Notes: generated by a model not told the origin, from the sequence alone. 64,000 bases of DNA from Verrucomicrobiota bacterium (GCA_027493615.1 JAOSKK010000039.1:1-64000); one strand, 5' to 3'. Counted from the stretch's first letter, positions 43,263-53,202 are shown. A program made the numbers and translations.

Positions 43263-44608
43263 ATGAATCCAGTCCCAACCCTGCCCGTGCTCAATCCGCT
43301 GGCTGCCTTCGTTGATGTCGGCAGTGAGCAGATGTTTGTCTCCATCGGTGGCGGTCCGCCCGAGGTCTTCGGCACCGTTACCTGCCAACTCCACCGACTG
43401 CGCGACTGGCTGCAGGCGCGCGGCGTCAAGTCCATCGCCATGGAAGCCACCGGCGTCTATTGGCTGCCCTCTACGGCGTGCTGGAAGCGGCCGGTTTGGA
43501 GGTCCTGATGGTCAACGGTCGGCAGACCCGTAACCTGCCCGGACGCAAGACCGACATGAAGGACTGCCAATGGGGTGCCACGCTCCATGCCCACGGTCTG
43601 TTGCGTGCGGGCTTCGTGCCCCCGGCCGACATCCGCCGCCTGCAGGACTACGTGCGGCTGCGCACCGATCATCTGACCAGCGCGGCGGCGTGCGTGCAGC
43701 ATCAGCAGAAGGCCTTGGAACGGATGAACATCAAACTGCACGATGTCATCAGCAGTCTGGTCGGCACCAGCGGGCAGAAGGTGATCGGGGCGATCCTGGC
43801 CGGCGAGCGTGCTCCGGAGCGGTTGCTGGGGCTGTGCGATGTGCAGATTCGGCAGAAGAAGGCCGCTGAGGTGAAGGAGTCGCTGCGCGGAACTTGGGCC
43901 GAGGAACATCTCTTCGCGCTGCAGCAAGCGGTCGAGGACTGGCAACACTTCCAACGCCAGATTGCGGCGTGTGACCGACAGATCGAAGCGGTGCTGCACC
44001 AGATCCACGGTCCGGCGTGCCCAGCCCCCGCGGCGGGGACCACACCTGTGGCGGTCAAACGTCCGGGGGTGAACGCGCCACAGATCCCGGGACTGCACGG
44101 CCTGCTGGTCCGCTTGTGCGGCGGCAAGGATCTCACCGTGCTGCCCGCCCACACCGACTACAGTCTCCTGCAACTGATCGCCGAAGTGGGCACCGATTTG
44201 AGCCGCTGGGCGACGGAGAAACACTTCACCGCGTGGCTGGGCCTGGCCCCGGGCAGCCCCCCGAGCGGCCAGCGCGCCGGGGCGGTGGGGCGCAAGCGCA
44301 ACCGGGCCGGGCGGCTGTTCTGCGTGATGGGACGGAGCCTGGCGCGCAGTAAGCATATCGCCCTGGGTGGTTATTACCGTCGCATGGCTGGGCGGCGCGG
44401 TGGCTTGGTGGCTAACATCGCCTTGGCGCGGAAGCTGGCCGAGTGGTTCTGGCGGGTGATGGTCAAAGGGGTGGAGTATGTCGAACGCGGGTTGGCCCAG
44501 TACGAAGAGCAAGTGCTCGAAACCAAGCGCCGGGCCCTGCAACGCTTGGCCAAACAGCTCGGCCGCGTGGTCCTCCCCAGCCTCGCCGAACTCAAGGCCG
44601 AGGGGTAG
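43263..44608 (+). CDS. IS110-family recombinase (DEDD), copy 2 (frame interrupted)
   Basis: About 448 residues. It starts MNPVPTLPVLNPLAAFVDVG (first catalytic Asp) and has Glu in IAMEATGVYWLP, the middle helices FVPPADIRRLQDYVRLRTDH, and C-terminal IPGLHGLLVRLCGG, AWLGLAPGSPPSGQRAG and RLFCVMGRSLARSKHI with the catalytic Ser. A single frame change near 43470 divides the first ~70 residues from the rest. It is better preserved than copy 1 and could be active if that change is an error. Confidence 0.87.
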
Positions 44609-44921
44609 GTTCATGGGAAGTTCCAGGGTTTCAAGAGCCAGGACCGGCTCTGGCGTGGCCGGCAGGTCGGTCGGCACGGGGGCCGCAGCCGTGGGCGGGG
44701 CGCGCAGCGTTTGGAGTGCGTTGCGCTTGAGCGCCGCTTTGCGTAACGGGCGGGGGGCGAGGCGAACAAAAGCGCCGCTGGAAGACGGCGCACTCCAAAC
44801 GCTGCGCGCGTGCCGGACGGTGGGAGCGGGGCGCCGGCTTGGGAGTAGGCCGTCTTCGAGCGGCGTTCTCGGGGGAGGTCTTCGCAGGCGAGACGCCTGC
44901 ACCACACGAGTGAACGAAAGG
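44609..44921. other. Intergenic region with several dispersed repeats
   Basis: No gene is supported. It starts with a half palindromic element, contains the hairpin at 44701-44808 and then GCAGGCGAGACGCCTGCACCAC near 44886, a relative of the GCAGGC...GCACCACC family. It separates the IS110 copy 2 from the leftward HzsA-like gene. Confidence 0.45.
44701..44808. repeat. Dispersed hairpin repeat (GCACTCC family)
   Basis: CGCGCAGCGTTTGGAGTGCG (44701-44720) and its exact reverse complement at 44789-44808 enclose 68 bases that contain a second partial pairing (GCGCCGCTTT with AAAGCGCCGC-like). Same family as 66-128. Confidence 0.7.
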
Positions 44922-47900
44922 TCAGCGGCGGGCGGTGCGGAGGGCGCCGGGGTCATCGAGTGGGGTGGGGCGGTCTTCGCAGACGATGCGGAAGCCGACA
45001 TTGTAGACGCGTTGCCACGGGGGATAGCTGAGCCGGAAGCTCGAGGTGCAGCGCTGGGGACGGTCGTACCAGGAACCGCCGCGAACCACGCGTTCGGCGT
45101 GGTCGGAGGCAAGGGGGGCGTCAGTGTAGGGGTACGGCCGGTAAGGGAGCGGGTCCACTCCCACGCGTTGCCATGGAGGTCGTGAAGCCCCCAGGGATTG
45201 GGCCGATACGAGCCGACGGGTTCGGTGACGAAGCCGCCGTCATTGTACCGGTCGTCGCGGGGGATCCAGTCGTCGTAGCGGTTCGGGTTCACCATGGGGC
45301 GGGCGGCGGTGTAGTTGTCGAGGGCGGTGTCGGCGGCGAAGTCGCGGAGGCGTTGGTCACCCAGGTTGGCGAAGGCCGAGTAATCGGTCGCGAGGTCGCC
45401 GAACCAGAAAGGAGTGGCAGTGCCGGCGCGGCAGGCCCATTCCCACTGGGCCTCCGTCGGGAGGTTGATGGGCAGGCCCGTGCGGTCGGCGAGCCACTGG
45501 CAGAAGGCCATGGCATCGTGCCAGGAGACACGGACGGCGGGTTGGTCCGGTTGATCCTGGTCGTAACCGACAACGCCGAACTGGTAGCCGTGCCGGTCTT
45601 CGGTGCGGCTTTCGTGTTCGGGTCTGAACTGCTTGAACTGGCGGTTGGCGGTCTCGCAGCGGGCCATCCAGAAGGGTTCGACGGTGACGATCGAGGGGGC
45701 GCTTCGTCGGGGTGTCCGGTGGTCGAGCCCATCACGAAGGTCCCGCCGGGCACGCGGACGAGTTCGAGGGTGACACCGTCGCCGAGGTCGAGGGTGCGGG
45801 AGAGGCGGCCGTCCGGGGCGGCGGCTTGTTGTTTGGCGAGGGCGGTGGGCGTGTCGAAGGGCCAGACACTGGGGGAAGGGCGAAGGGCGAAGGGCGAAGT
45901 TGGAAGTTGGATGTTGGATGTTGGATGTTGGATGTTGGACGTTGGACGTTGGCAGTTCGAGGTCCCTGATCCCTGGTCCCTGGTCCCTGGTCCGGGGGTG
46001 CGTAAGCGGGTGCGTCGGGGATCTCTTCGTAATCCGGGTGGGGGCCCATGGGGACGTACTGGCGGCGGAGTTCCATGGCGCGGGCGTGGACGCGGGCGAG
46101 TCGGGCGTGGTCGAGGGACCCGTAGCCTTGGGAGAACTGCGGGATTTCACCCCAGGTCCCGTAGAAGGGGGCGTTGAGATCGACCCAGGCGGCGAGGCGT
46201 TCCCAAGCCTCGGCGTCGAGTTGGACGTCGTGGTGGCCTTTGGCGAGCAGTTGGCCAAGCGTGGTGGTGCGGAAGTGATAGTCCAAGGGGGTGAACATGC
46301 GGCGGTCGCCCTCGATGCCGGGGCGGCGGACATAGCGGGCGAGGTCGAAGTAGGAGCGGGTGAACTTGCCGCCGCCGTCCCAACGTCCGGCGAGCTGACT
46401 GCTCCAGTCGTTGGGCCAGACGTCGCCTTTAAGATAAGGCGGTTGGGCGGTCTGACCGGCCATGGCGTGGGCGGCGGGCGTGTCCCGGATTTCGGGCGAG
46501 CCATCGTGGCACCGGACGCAGTGGTGATCGAGGACAGGTTGGACTTCGCGGACGAAGCTGAAGCCGCGGGCCGGGCCGTACCAGGGTTCAATGGGGGTGG
46601 GTGGGCGACGCGCGGCCAGGCTGGGTCGGTTCGGCGATACCTCGTTTTGCGGCTCGTGGCAGCCGCCGCAGGAGACGGCCTCGCCCGGCATGCCGACGAA
46701 CCAACTGCGCATGAGCTGGAGGGCCTGGCCTTGCTCGTCGAGGGGTTGGAGCGAAAGGGGGTGTTGGCGGGGATGACGAAATGGGCGGAGCCGTCCGGCT
46801 CGACGGGCACGGTGCCCAGAATGCGTTTGACATCCCAGGGTCCGTCCTGACCGAGCGTGCCGTAGAGGCCGCCGAAGCCGCGTCGGGAGAAATAATACTC
46901 AATGAGGCGAAGGCTCCTGACCGTGCCGCGGGGAACGCCTTCGAGTCCCGGGCCGGCGTGGAGGTCGGTGATGAAGACCGTCGCCTGGTCACTGGCGAGC
47001 TGGACGCGGTCGGGGATGACGGGGGAGGGGTGACGGGTTGGAGCGGGATGGGCCAGAGGAGGGCGGCGCCTTCGAGTTCGTGGACCAGCGTCACGTTGTC
47101 GAAGACGTCGACGAGGTAGATGCCCCAGAGCGATTGGGGATCAAGCTTGGCGCTGACGAGGTGGTACTCGGGGCTCAGGGGCCAGGGCATGAGGAACTGG
47201 GGCCAGACGCCGTCCACGAGGCGGTCACGCACGATGGGTTGGACGGGTTGGCCGCGGCGCGGGATTTCCTGGACGATGCCCTCGCCCTCACGCCGGCCGG
47301 TGCTGGGGTCCAGAAGGAGGAGGCGACCCGAGCGTGGCGTGCCGTGATGGCCGCTGGCGATGCCGATGAGCTGGTGCGGATGGCCGGGAACGGGGCGGGC
47401 GTAATAGAAGGAACCGGGGAACCAGGAACCGCTGCCGCGCAATTCGCGCTGGTCGGTGCCGTCCGGGTTCATGTGGAAGAGGATCCGGGAATTGGCGTGG
47501 GACTGGTCGGTGTATTCCCAGCGGAGGTACATGACGCGGCCGTTGGGGAGCACGGTGGGGCACCAGTCGCTGTCCTGCTCGAAGGTGAGCTGGCGAATCG
47601 TTTGCGCGCGGGGATCGAGCAGGTAGAGACACGTCATGGCCTGGGCGCCGAACTCGCAGGGCAAACCCTGGTAGACCGCGGTCGAGGCGAAGATGATGCG
47701 TCCGTCCGGGAGGTAACAGGGGTCGAAGTGGGCGACGTCTTCGCCGTCGTCGGGGGTGATCTGGCGGAGGTTGCGGCCGTCCACGCCGATTTCCCAGAGG
47801 CGCCAGTTCTTCTGGTGCGCCCCGTTTTGGGCGAACAGGAGGCGCTGGGCATCGAAGTGAAGCGCGGGGTCGATCACGGTTTCGTCGTTGGCCGGGCGAT

Positions 47901-48861
47901 GGAGGGTGGTGAAGCGCGGTTGACCGCGGAGGTTCGAGAGGACGGCGAGTTCGTCCTGCCAGTGGCCCTGGCGGGGGGTGTCATCGCTGGTGTGGGCGTT
48001 GAGGGAACCGACGCCGAGAGCCTGGCCCTGGGCCTGGCGCGCGGCAGGAGGTTTCGGGAAACCGCGCTTGAGAACGAGCAGACGATCGAAATCGAGCAGC
48101 GGATTGGCAAGGAGCGCTTCGCGGGCCAGTTGCGCGAGAGCCGTTTGAGCCTCGGCGCGGGTTTCGGCGACATCGAGTCCGCGCTCGAGTCGGTCCAGGC
48201 GGTCGCGGAACTCAGACCCGCGCGGGTAGCGGCTTCCGAACCGGGCGGTGAGGTCCTGGATGGCCAGGCGAAGGGCGGCGGGATTCACCTCGGCACGGAA
48301 GGGTTTGAGGTGCGCGGCGGGGGAGACGGCGGGCAAAGGGCGGGCCTTGGGTCGGTGCGGCACGAAGTCGGCGGGCAGGGCAGGGGATTCGAAGCGCAGG
48401 CTGACCAGGTGGGGGAAATCGCGTTCGCGGCGGAAGCGGAAGGTGTGCGGGCCGGCGGCGAGGTCGAGTTCCGCGACGAGTTCCTGGTGCGCGCCGCTGG
48501 TGTTCCAGGAACCCGATGCGGTCCGGGCGGCTTCGCCGACGCGGGTGCCGTCCACGAGGAACTCGACGGGGCGGGGTGCGCCGGCGGCGTATTCGAGGTG
48601 GAGGGTGTACCGGCCGGTGGCGGGCAGGTCGATGTCGTACTCGACGTGGATGGGCGACTGGCCGCCGAAGGCGACCATGGGCCCGACATCGGCGTATTCC
48701 TCGGTGAAGACGCGGACGTTGCCGCGGTCGAAGGCCCATGCGGGAATGACGAAGGCAGGCGGTTCGCCGGCCCGTGCCGGGACAAGCATGTCGGCGAGCA
48801 GCGTGCTGGTGAGACAGAAGAGGGCGAGACGTCGTGCGGGCTGAGCGCAGGTCGGCTTCAT
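44922..48861 (-). CDS. HzsA-like multi-heme propeller protein fused to a formylglycine-generating-enzyme (SUMF1) domain (frame interrupted)
   Basis: Exported protein of about 1300 residues. After a leader (MKPTCAQPARRLALFCLTST), a carbohydrate-binding-like beta domain (FVIPAWAFDRGNVRVF, GRYTLHLEYAAGAPRPVEFL) is followed by a TolB-like propeller resembling the hydrazine synthase alpha subunit (PDGTDQRELRGSGSWFPGS). Two c-type heme motifs are visible (SCGGCHEP, CVRCHDG). The C-terminal third is a SUMF1/FGE fold: GGTFVMGSTTGHPDE, MARCETANRQFKQF, NLPTEAQWEWACRAG, WGLHDLHGNAWEWT and RVVRGGSWYDRP. The frame changes near 47030, 46745, 45870, 45700 and 45170. A tandem repeat tract lies between the heme and SUMF1 parts. 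The function is unknown; it is not evidence of anammox. Confidence 0.75.
45873..45996. repeat. Composite tandem tract inside the HzsA/SUMF1 gene
   Basis: Three short tandem motifs follow each other: (GGGCGAA)n at 45876-45900, (GTTGGAT)n changing to GTTGGAC at ~45905-45952, then (CCCTGGT)n at ~45964-45994. On the coding strand it reads as QHPTSNI-like heptapeptide-period text. Related tracts lie at 48951-49008 and 53203-53331. Confidence 0.85.
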
Positions 48862-48950
48862 GGTCTCGGTGGCGGCATTGCTTTATTTGCGGTTCACTGG
48901 CCCTTCGAGGCTTGGCCTTTGCCCTGTCCGGGTGGATTTGTTCCCTAGTG

Positions 48951-49008
48951 TGGGTCCTCGGTCCTTGGCCTCTGGTCCGTGGTCCGTGGTCCGTGGTCCG
49001 TGGTCCAA
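48951..49008. repeat. Tandem (GGTCCGT)n tract
   Basis: GGTCCGT repeats about four times after degenerate copies (GGTCCTC, GGTCCTT, GGTCCGT). It lies in the ~150-base gap between the two HzsA-like genes, ending two bases before the stop of the upstream one. Same composition as the last part of the 45873 tract. Confidence 0.8.
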
Positions 49009-49010
49009 GT

Positions 49011-52000
49011 TCACTCCAACTGTCCGAGGCAATTCCGGTCCACGGCGGCAGGTTGGGCGCCGGCCATGTCCATGCGGGGGCGTTGACGGAGTTCTTCGAG
49101 GACGGGGTCGAAGGTGCGGAGGAGGGCGAGGTAGTCGGGGTCCTGCGTGTTTGCGAAGACGGGTTGGCCGCAACGGCCGCTGCCACCCGCCTCAACGGGG
49201 AGGGGGGCGGTGAGGAAGTTGTTGAGGTGGGGATTGGTCAGTCGGGTCCAGATGGGACGGGGATCTTGCCGTCTTGATGGCAGCCGGCGCAGCGGCGTTG
49301 GGCCACTTCCGACAAGGTGCGGTCGAGGTCCGGCGGGAGGAACTGGCGGCAGCCCGGGCGTTCGGGGTGGGCGGTTTCGGAGGTGCCGTAGTAGGGGACG
49401 TTGAGGTCGATCCAGGCGAGGATGCGGCGGGTTTCCGCGGGCAGGAGTTCGACGCGCCGGACGCCGTTGGTGTCGGGGTGACCGGTGAGGAGGAGGTCGG
49501 CGAGGAGGCTGCGCGGGGAGCCCCACGCCTTCGGGGTGACCTCGAGGATGTTCTGCTCCATGCCGTTGAACGTGGGGATCCAGCTCACGTAAGGGCTGTC
49601 CCACTCGGCTTCGCCGGAGCGCTTGCGACCGCGCGCGAGCCATTCGTAGGAGACGTTGAAGAAGTCGGTTTTGTCGCCGCAGAGGTCTACGCGTTTGGGC
49701 GGGGTCGGGCCGCTGTGGCAGCGGACGCAGTGGGCGTCGAGAACGGGTTGAACATGGGTGGTGTAATCGAAGCCCACGCCTTCACCCCAGTCGGGCGGGC
49801 GCAGGGGCGAGGGGAGGTGGGGACGCGAGAGGGGACGGCCACGGTTTGGTTGCGGGTTCGTGGCAGCCCACGCACCCCTGGACTTCGCCCGGCATGAGGT
49901 GGGTGAAGGTGCGCATGCGCTGCACGGCCCGGCCTTCGGCGTCGAGCGCGATGAAATAGATGGGGCGTCCGGCGGGGACCAGGAAAGATGCCGAACCGTC
50001 CTCGGCGACCGGGGCGTAACCCCAGACGAGCTTGCCGGCATAAGTGGCGCCACAAGAGATGACCGGGAACTGGAAGCCGAAGGCCCGGTGAGCCACGTCG
50101 GTACGGACCGCTTTACGCATCTCCTCGACGACACAGATCTCTTTGACCTCACCGCGTTTGACCAAGGGCTCGAGCCCGCGATAGACGTCCTGGAGGACGA
50201 CCGTGGCCCACGGTCCGGAGGGGGAGGTGGGATCGGGGATGCTGTTGTGGGCGGTCGGATCGGCGACTGCACGGCCGGGACCCGATGCAGGCAAGATGCC
50301 TGCACCACCGGCGGCAGGGATCGAGGTCAGGGTTGCTGAGGCGTGGGACTCGAAAGGGTTGCGCTGCGGGGCAAGGACAGGGGGCGAGGGCGCGGGCGGA
50401 GGGTTGGGCGCTGTAGAAGCCGATGCCGTCGAGGGGATCGACAAGGCGGAGTTGCCGGGTTCCTTCGTAGTTGCGGACGAGGAGGGTGCCGCGCTTGGAG
50501 ACGAGGAACAATTCGGCGTCGAGAGGGTAGGGGCTTTCGTAAGGGCCGCGGATGTTGTTGCCGTCCCCTTTGTCCATCTGGCCGATGGCGACTTCGGGGG
50601 TGAGGTTGCGGAGGCTGGCGGGGGCGTTGTTGCCATGCTGGACGTCAATGATGCCGATGGCACCACGGCAGGGACCGTTGTGGCTGGTGAGGACGCACAG
50701 CACCTGGGCGGTCCCGGGGATGGAGCGGGCCTCCATGAACGTGGCGGGGCTCAAGACCCGGTTGCCGAAGAAGCCGGCCAGGCAGGTGCCGTCGGGCCGG
50801 ATGGTCCAGAGGCTTTGGATGGGGATGGCCGGCTTGTCCACATATTCCCAGCGGGAATAGAGGATGCGGCCGTCGAGCATGACGCTGGGGGTGAAATCGT
50901 TGACGATGTTGGCGGAGAGGGGAATGACGCGGGAGCCGTCCCGTTCCATGCGGTGAAGGACGCCGACGGGTGAGATCCAGCAATAGGCGAAGCGCGAGGT
51001 GCGGGTGGAGAGGAAGGCGATGCCGCCGTCCGGCAACCAGCAGGCGTTGTAGTTGTGGTGGGGACCGTCGGTGAGCTGGCGCAGGCCGGTGCCGTCGGGG
51101 CGAATGGCGAAGACCTGGTAGCCGTCGCGCTGGGTGCGGCGCCAACTGAAGAGGATCTCGCGGCCGTCGTAGTCGAGGTCGCAGTCGAGAATCTGGCCTT
51201 CAGGCGAAGGGACGAGTTCGCGCCAGACGCCGTGGCGAAGGGCGGGTGGGGATGCGGGGTTGGGTGCAGGCAGGATGCCCGCACCACCGGACGAGGACGC
51301 GCGTGCAGGCAGGATGCCCGCACCACCGGGTTGGGACGAGGGTGCAGGCAGGATGCCCGCACCACCGGGGGAAGGGGCGAGCGCGGCGCGGATGGGGGTG
51401 AGGTCGAGGAGGCCGAGGCCGCCGCCGGCGCCGAAGCCTTCGACGTGGTAGGTGTAAACGTGGCTGGGGTTGAGTTCGCGACGGCGGACGAGCAGCAGTT
51501 GGTCGAAGCCGAGTCGGCCCCCGGCGACGGCGGCGGCCAGTTCCGGGGTGTCTTCAATCGCATCGTCGAAGGGTTCGGGTCGGCCCGCAGGCAGCGCCCG
51601 GAAGCGGGCGTAGCTGCGCGGGGGGAGAGGCTCGCCGAAGACCTGGATCTCCGCGGCGCCGGGGTTGAGGCCTCCGTAGGAGCTGGTGAAGCGGAGGGTC
51701 AGCTTGCGGACCTTCGCGGGCGCTGCGAGGGCGATGCGTTGCGGTCCATGACCACGGGCCAGTTGGCCGCGGACAGCGGCGGTGTCGGCGTCGTCCAGCC
51801 AGAGCTCGTAGTCTTTCCAGCCTTCTTCGGCGAACCAGGCCGTGCGCGCCCAGTAGGCGAGCTCGGCGATCGTGACGGGCTCGGGCCAGGTGAGGGTGAA
51901 GGTGGCGCCGTCGCGGTGGGTGTTGCCCTGCACGCACCAGGCGCGGCCGACGTCCTCCTGACTGCCGGCGGCCGGGATGTGCCCGTCGATGGCGAAGCGA

Positions 52001-52158
52001 GCGGCGTACTGCTCGTTGTGCTCGGAGTTGGCGCTGGCTTTGGCCAGCGGCGCGAGGTCGGGAGGGAGACCTTCGGCGTGTCCGAACCGGAGGGTGAAGA
52101 CCAGGGTCACCGCGGCAATCGCCACGGCCCGGCGGAGGTACGAGCGACGAACACGCAT
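49011..52158 (-). CDS. HzsA-like multi-heme propeller protein with N-terminal F5/8C domain (frame interrupted)
   Basis: Exported protein of about 1045 residues, paralogous to the next gene downstream. It starts MRVRRSYLRRAVAIAAVTLV. A discoidin-like domain (EQYAARFAIDGHIPAAGS) follows, then a TolB/HzsA-type propeller (VFAIRPDGTGLRQLTDGP, MERDGSRVIPLSANIVND). Three c-type heme motifs are visible: CVGCHEP, CVRCHSG and CAGCHQD. Frame changes are near 50390, 49840 and 49270. Four GGAGILPA peptides derive from dispersed DNA repeats inside the gene. HzsA relatives in non-anammox bacteria have no assigned function; a periplasmic electron-transfer or oxidoreductase role is plausible. Confidence 0.78.
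50284..50311. repeat. Isolated GCAGGC...GCACCACC repeat copy in gene
   Basis: GATGCAGGCAAGATGCCTGC followed by ACCACCGG is a slightly changed copy of the three-unit array at 51264-51368, also inside the same HzsA-like gene. On the coding strand it encodes GGAGILPA. Confidence 0.75.
51264..51368. repeat. Three-unit 39-base-period array encoding GGAGILPA
   Basis: Three identical 27-base units (GTGCAGGCAGGATGCC followed by CGCACCACCGG) begin at 51264, 51303 and 51342. The period is exactly 39 bases, or 13 codons, with 12 variable bases between. Each unit is an imperfect palindrome. It keeps the HzsA-like frame open. Confidence 0.88.
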
Positions 52159-52183
52159 GGCGACAGAAGGTTGAGAGGGTGGA

Positions 52184-53194
52184 CTACGACGGGTGGGCAG
52201 GTTCGCCGAGGGCTTCGACGTCGCGACGCATCCGAGCGAGGTCGGCGGGTTCGAGGACCAGGCTGGCGGCGCGAACGTTCTCCCGCAACTGGGTCGGGTT
52301 TCGGGCGCCGGCGAGCACATGAGTCACGCCTGGCTGGGCGGCGGTCCAGGCGAGGACCAGTTGTGCGAGGGTGCAGGCGTACTTATCGGTGAGGTCCTTC
52401 CAGGCGGCGAGCTGGTCGAGGATGCGACGGCGGTTGACAGGAGGAACCAGGGGTTCCAAGCGTCGTTTGTGCGGAACTCGCCGGGGTTGAAGACGCGGTC
52501 CATGCCCACCTTGCCGGTGAGCAGGCCTTGTTCGAGAGACATGTAAGTGAGGGTGGCGAGGCCTTTCTCGGCGCAGAGGGGGGAGGATGTCCTTCTCGGG
52601 GGCGCGGTGCAGCATCGAGTACCGGAATTGGTCGCTGACGATGCCGCCGCAACGGAGGTTCTCGAGGAGCTCGGCCGGCGAGACGTTGCAGACGCCGAGG
52701 GCGCGGACCTTGCCTTGGTCGCGGAGTTTGACCAGCGTGGCCATGGTGTCGGCGATGGGCGTGGCCTCCGGGGGGGCGGCGGGCCAGTGGGTCTGGTAGA
52801 GGTCGATGCGGTCGGTGCCCAGGCGGCGCAGGCTGTGTTCGATTTCGAGTTGGAGGGTGTCGGGACGCAGGCTGCGGTTCATGGGCCGGCCGTCGAAGTG
52901 GGCGAAGAAGGAGCCGCGGTTGTCTTCCCACCAGAGACCGCACTTGGTGGCGACGATGGCCTTGTCGCGCCGGCCTTTGAGGGCCTGACCGACCACGGTC
53001 TCGCTACGGCCCCAGCCATAGGCGGGGGCGGTGTCGATGAGGTTGACGCCGAGGTCCAGCGCTTCCTGGATCGTGCGGATGGACTCGGAGTCGTCGGGGT
53101 TCGGGCCCCAGACGGTGCCGCCGCCGAGGACCCAGGCGCCGAGGCCGATGACGGAGGCGTTCAGGCCGGAAGAGCCGAGGGGTTTGGTGTTCAT
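52184..53194 (-). CDS. Aldo/keto reductase (cytoplasmic)
   Basis: 336 residues, reading frame continuous. NADPH-dependent reductase of the AKR barrel: MNTKPLGSSGLNASVIGLGA, DTAPAYGWGRSETVVGQAL with catalytic Asp/Tyr, VATKCGLWWEDN with Lys, IDLYQTHWP with His, and QGKVRALGVCNVSPAEL. Residues ~200-250 look mistranslated. An alternative frame between about 52580 and 52440 encodes the expected MSLEQGLLTGKVGMDRVF and GEFRTNDAWNPWFLL, so two compensating one-base errors are likely. A typical sugar-alcohol dehydrogenase type; substrate unknown. It follows the YncE/cytochrome gene after the repeat tract. Confidence 0.82.
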   Translation of the reverse strand: MNTKPLGSSGLNASVIGLGAWVLGGGTVWGPNPDDSESIRTIQEALDLGVNLIDTAPAYGWGRSETVVGQALKGRRDKAIVATKCGLWWEDNRGSFFAHFDGRPMNRSLRPDTLQLEIEHSLRRLGTDRIDLYQTHWPAAPPEATPIADTMATLVKLRDQGKVRALGVCNVSPAELLENLRCGGIVSDQFRYSMLHRAPEKDILPPLRRERPRHPHLHVSRTRPAHRQGGHGPRLQPRRVPHKRRLEPLVPPVNRRRILDQLAAWKDLTDKYACTLAQLVLAWTAAQPGVTHVLAGARNPTQLRENVRAASLVLEPADLARMRRDVEALGEPAHPS

Positions 53195-53202
53195 GGGCGA
53201 AT

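Larger units (their letters stand above)
43130..44630 (+). mobile_element. IS110-family insertion element, copy 2
   Basis: Second IS110 element, same orientation as copy 1 and starting ~170 bases after its recombinase stop. It has a noncoding 5' segment and a recombinase gene at 43263-44608. Its 3' end runs straight into GGTTCATGGGAAGTTCC, half of the palindromic element. Exact ends cannot be read from sequence alone. Confidence 0.75.

Noticed and set aside
47038-48948. A 636-codon open frame on the + strand
   Set aside because: It is the antisense shadow of the HzsA/SUMF1 gene; GC-rich codon use keeps the reverse frame open and it contains no recognisable domain.
51264-51368. Regularly spaced near-palindromic repeats that look like a small CRISPR array
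   Set aside because: The spacers are only 12 bases, the period equals 13 codons, the array lies in-frame within a protein gene, and no cas genes are near.
44922-52158. Hydrazine synthase, implying anammox
   Set aside because: Only HzsA-like propeller/heme proteins are present, with extra sugar-binding and SUMF1 domains and no HzsB/HzsC or hydrazine dehydrogenase. Similarity is to the wider HzsA-related family.
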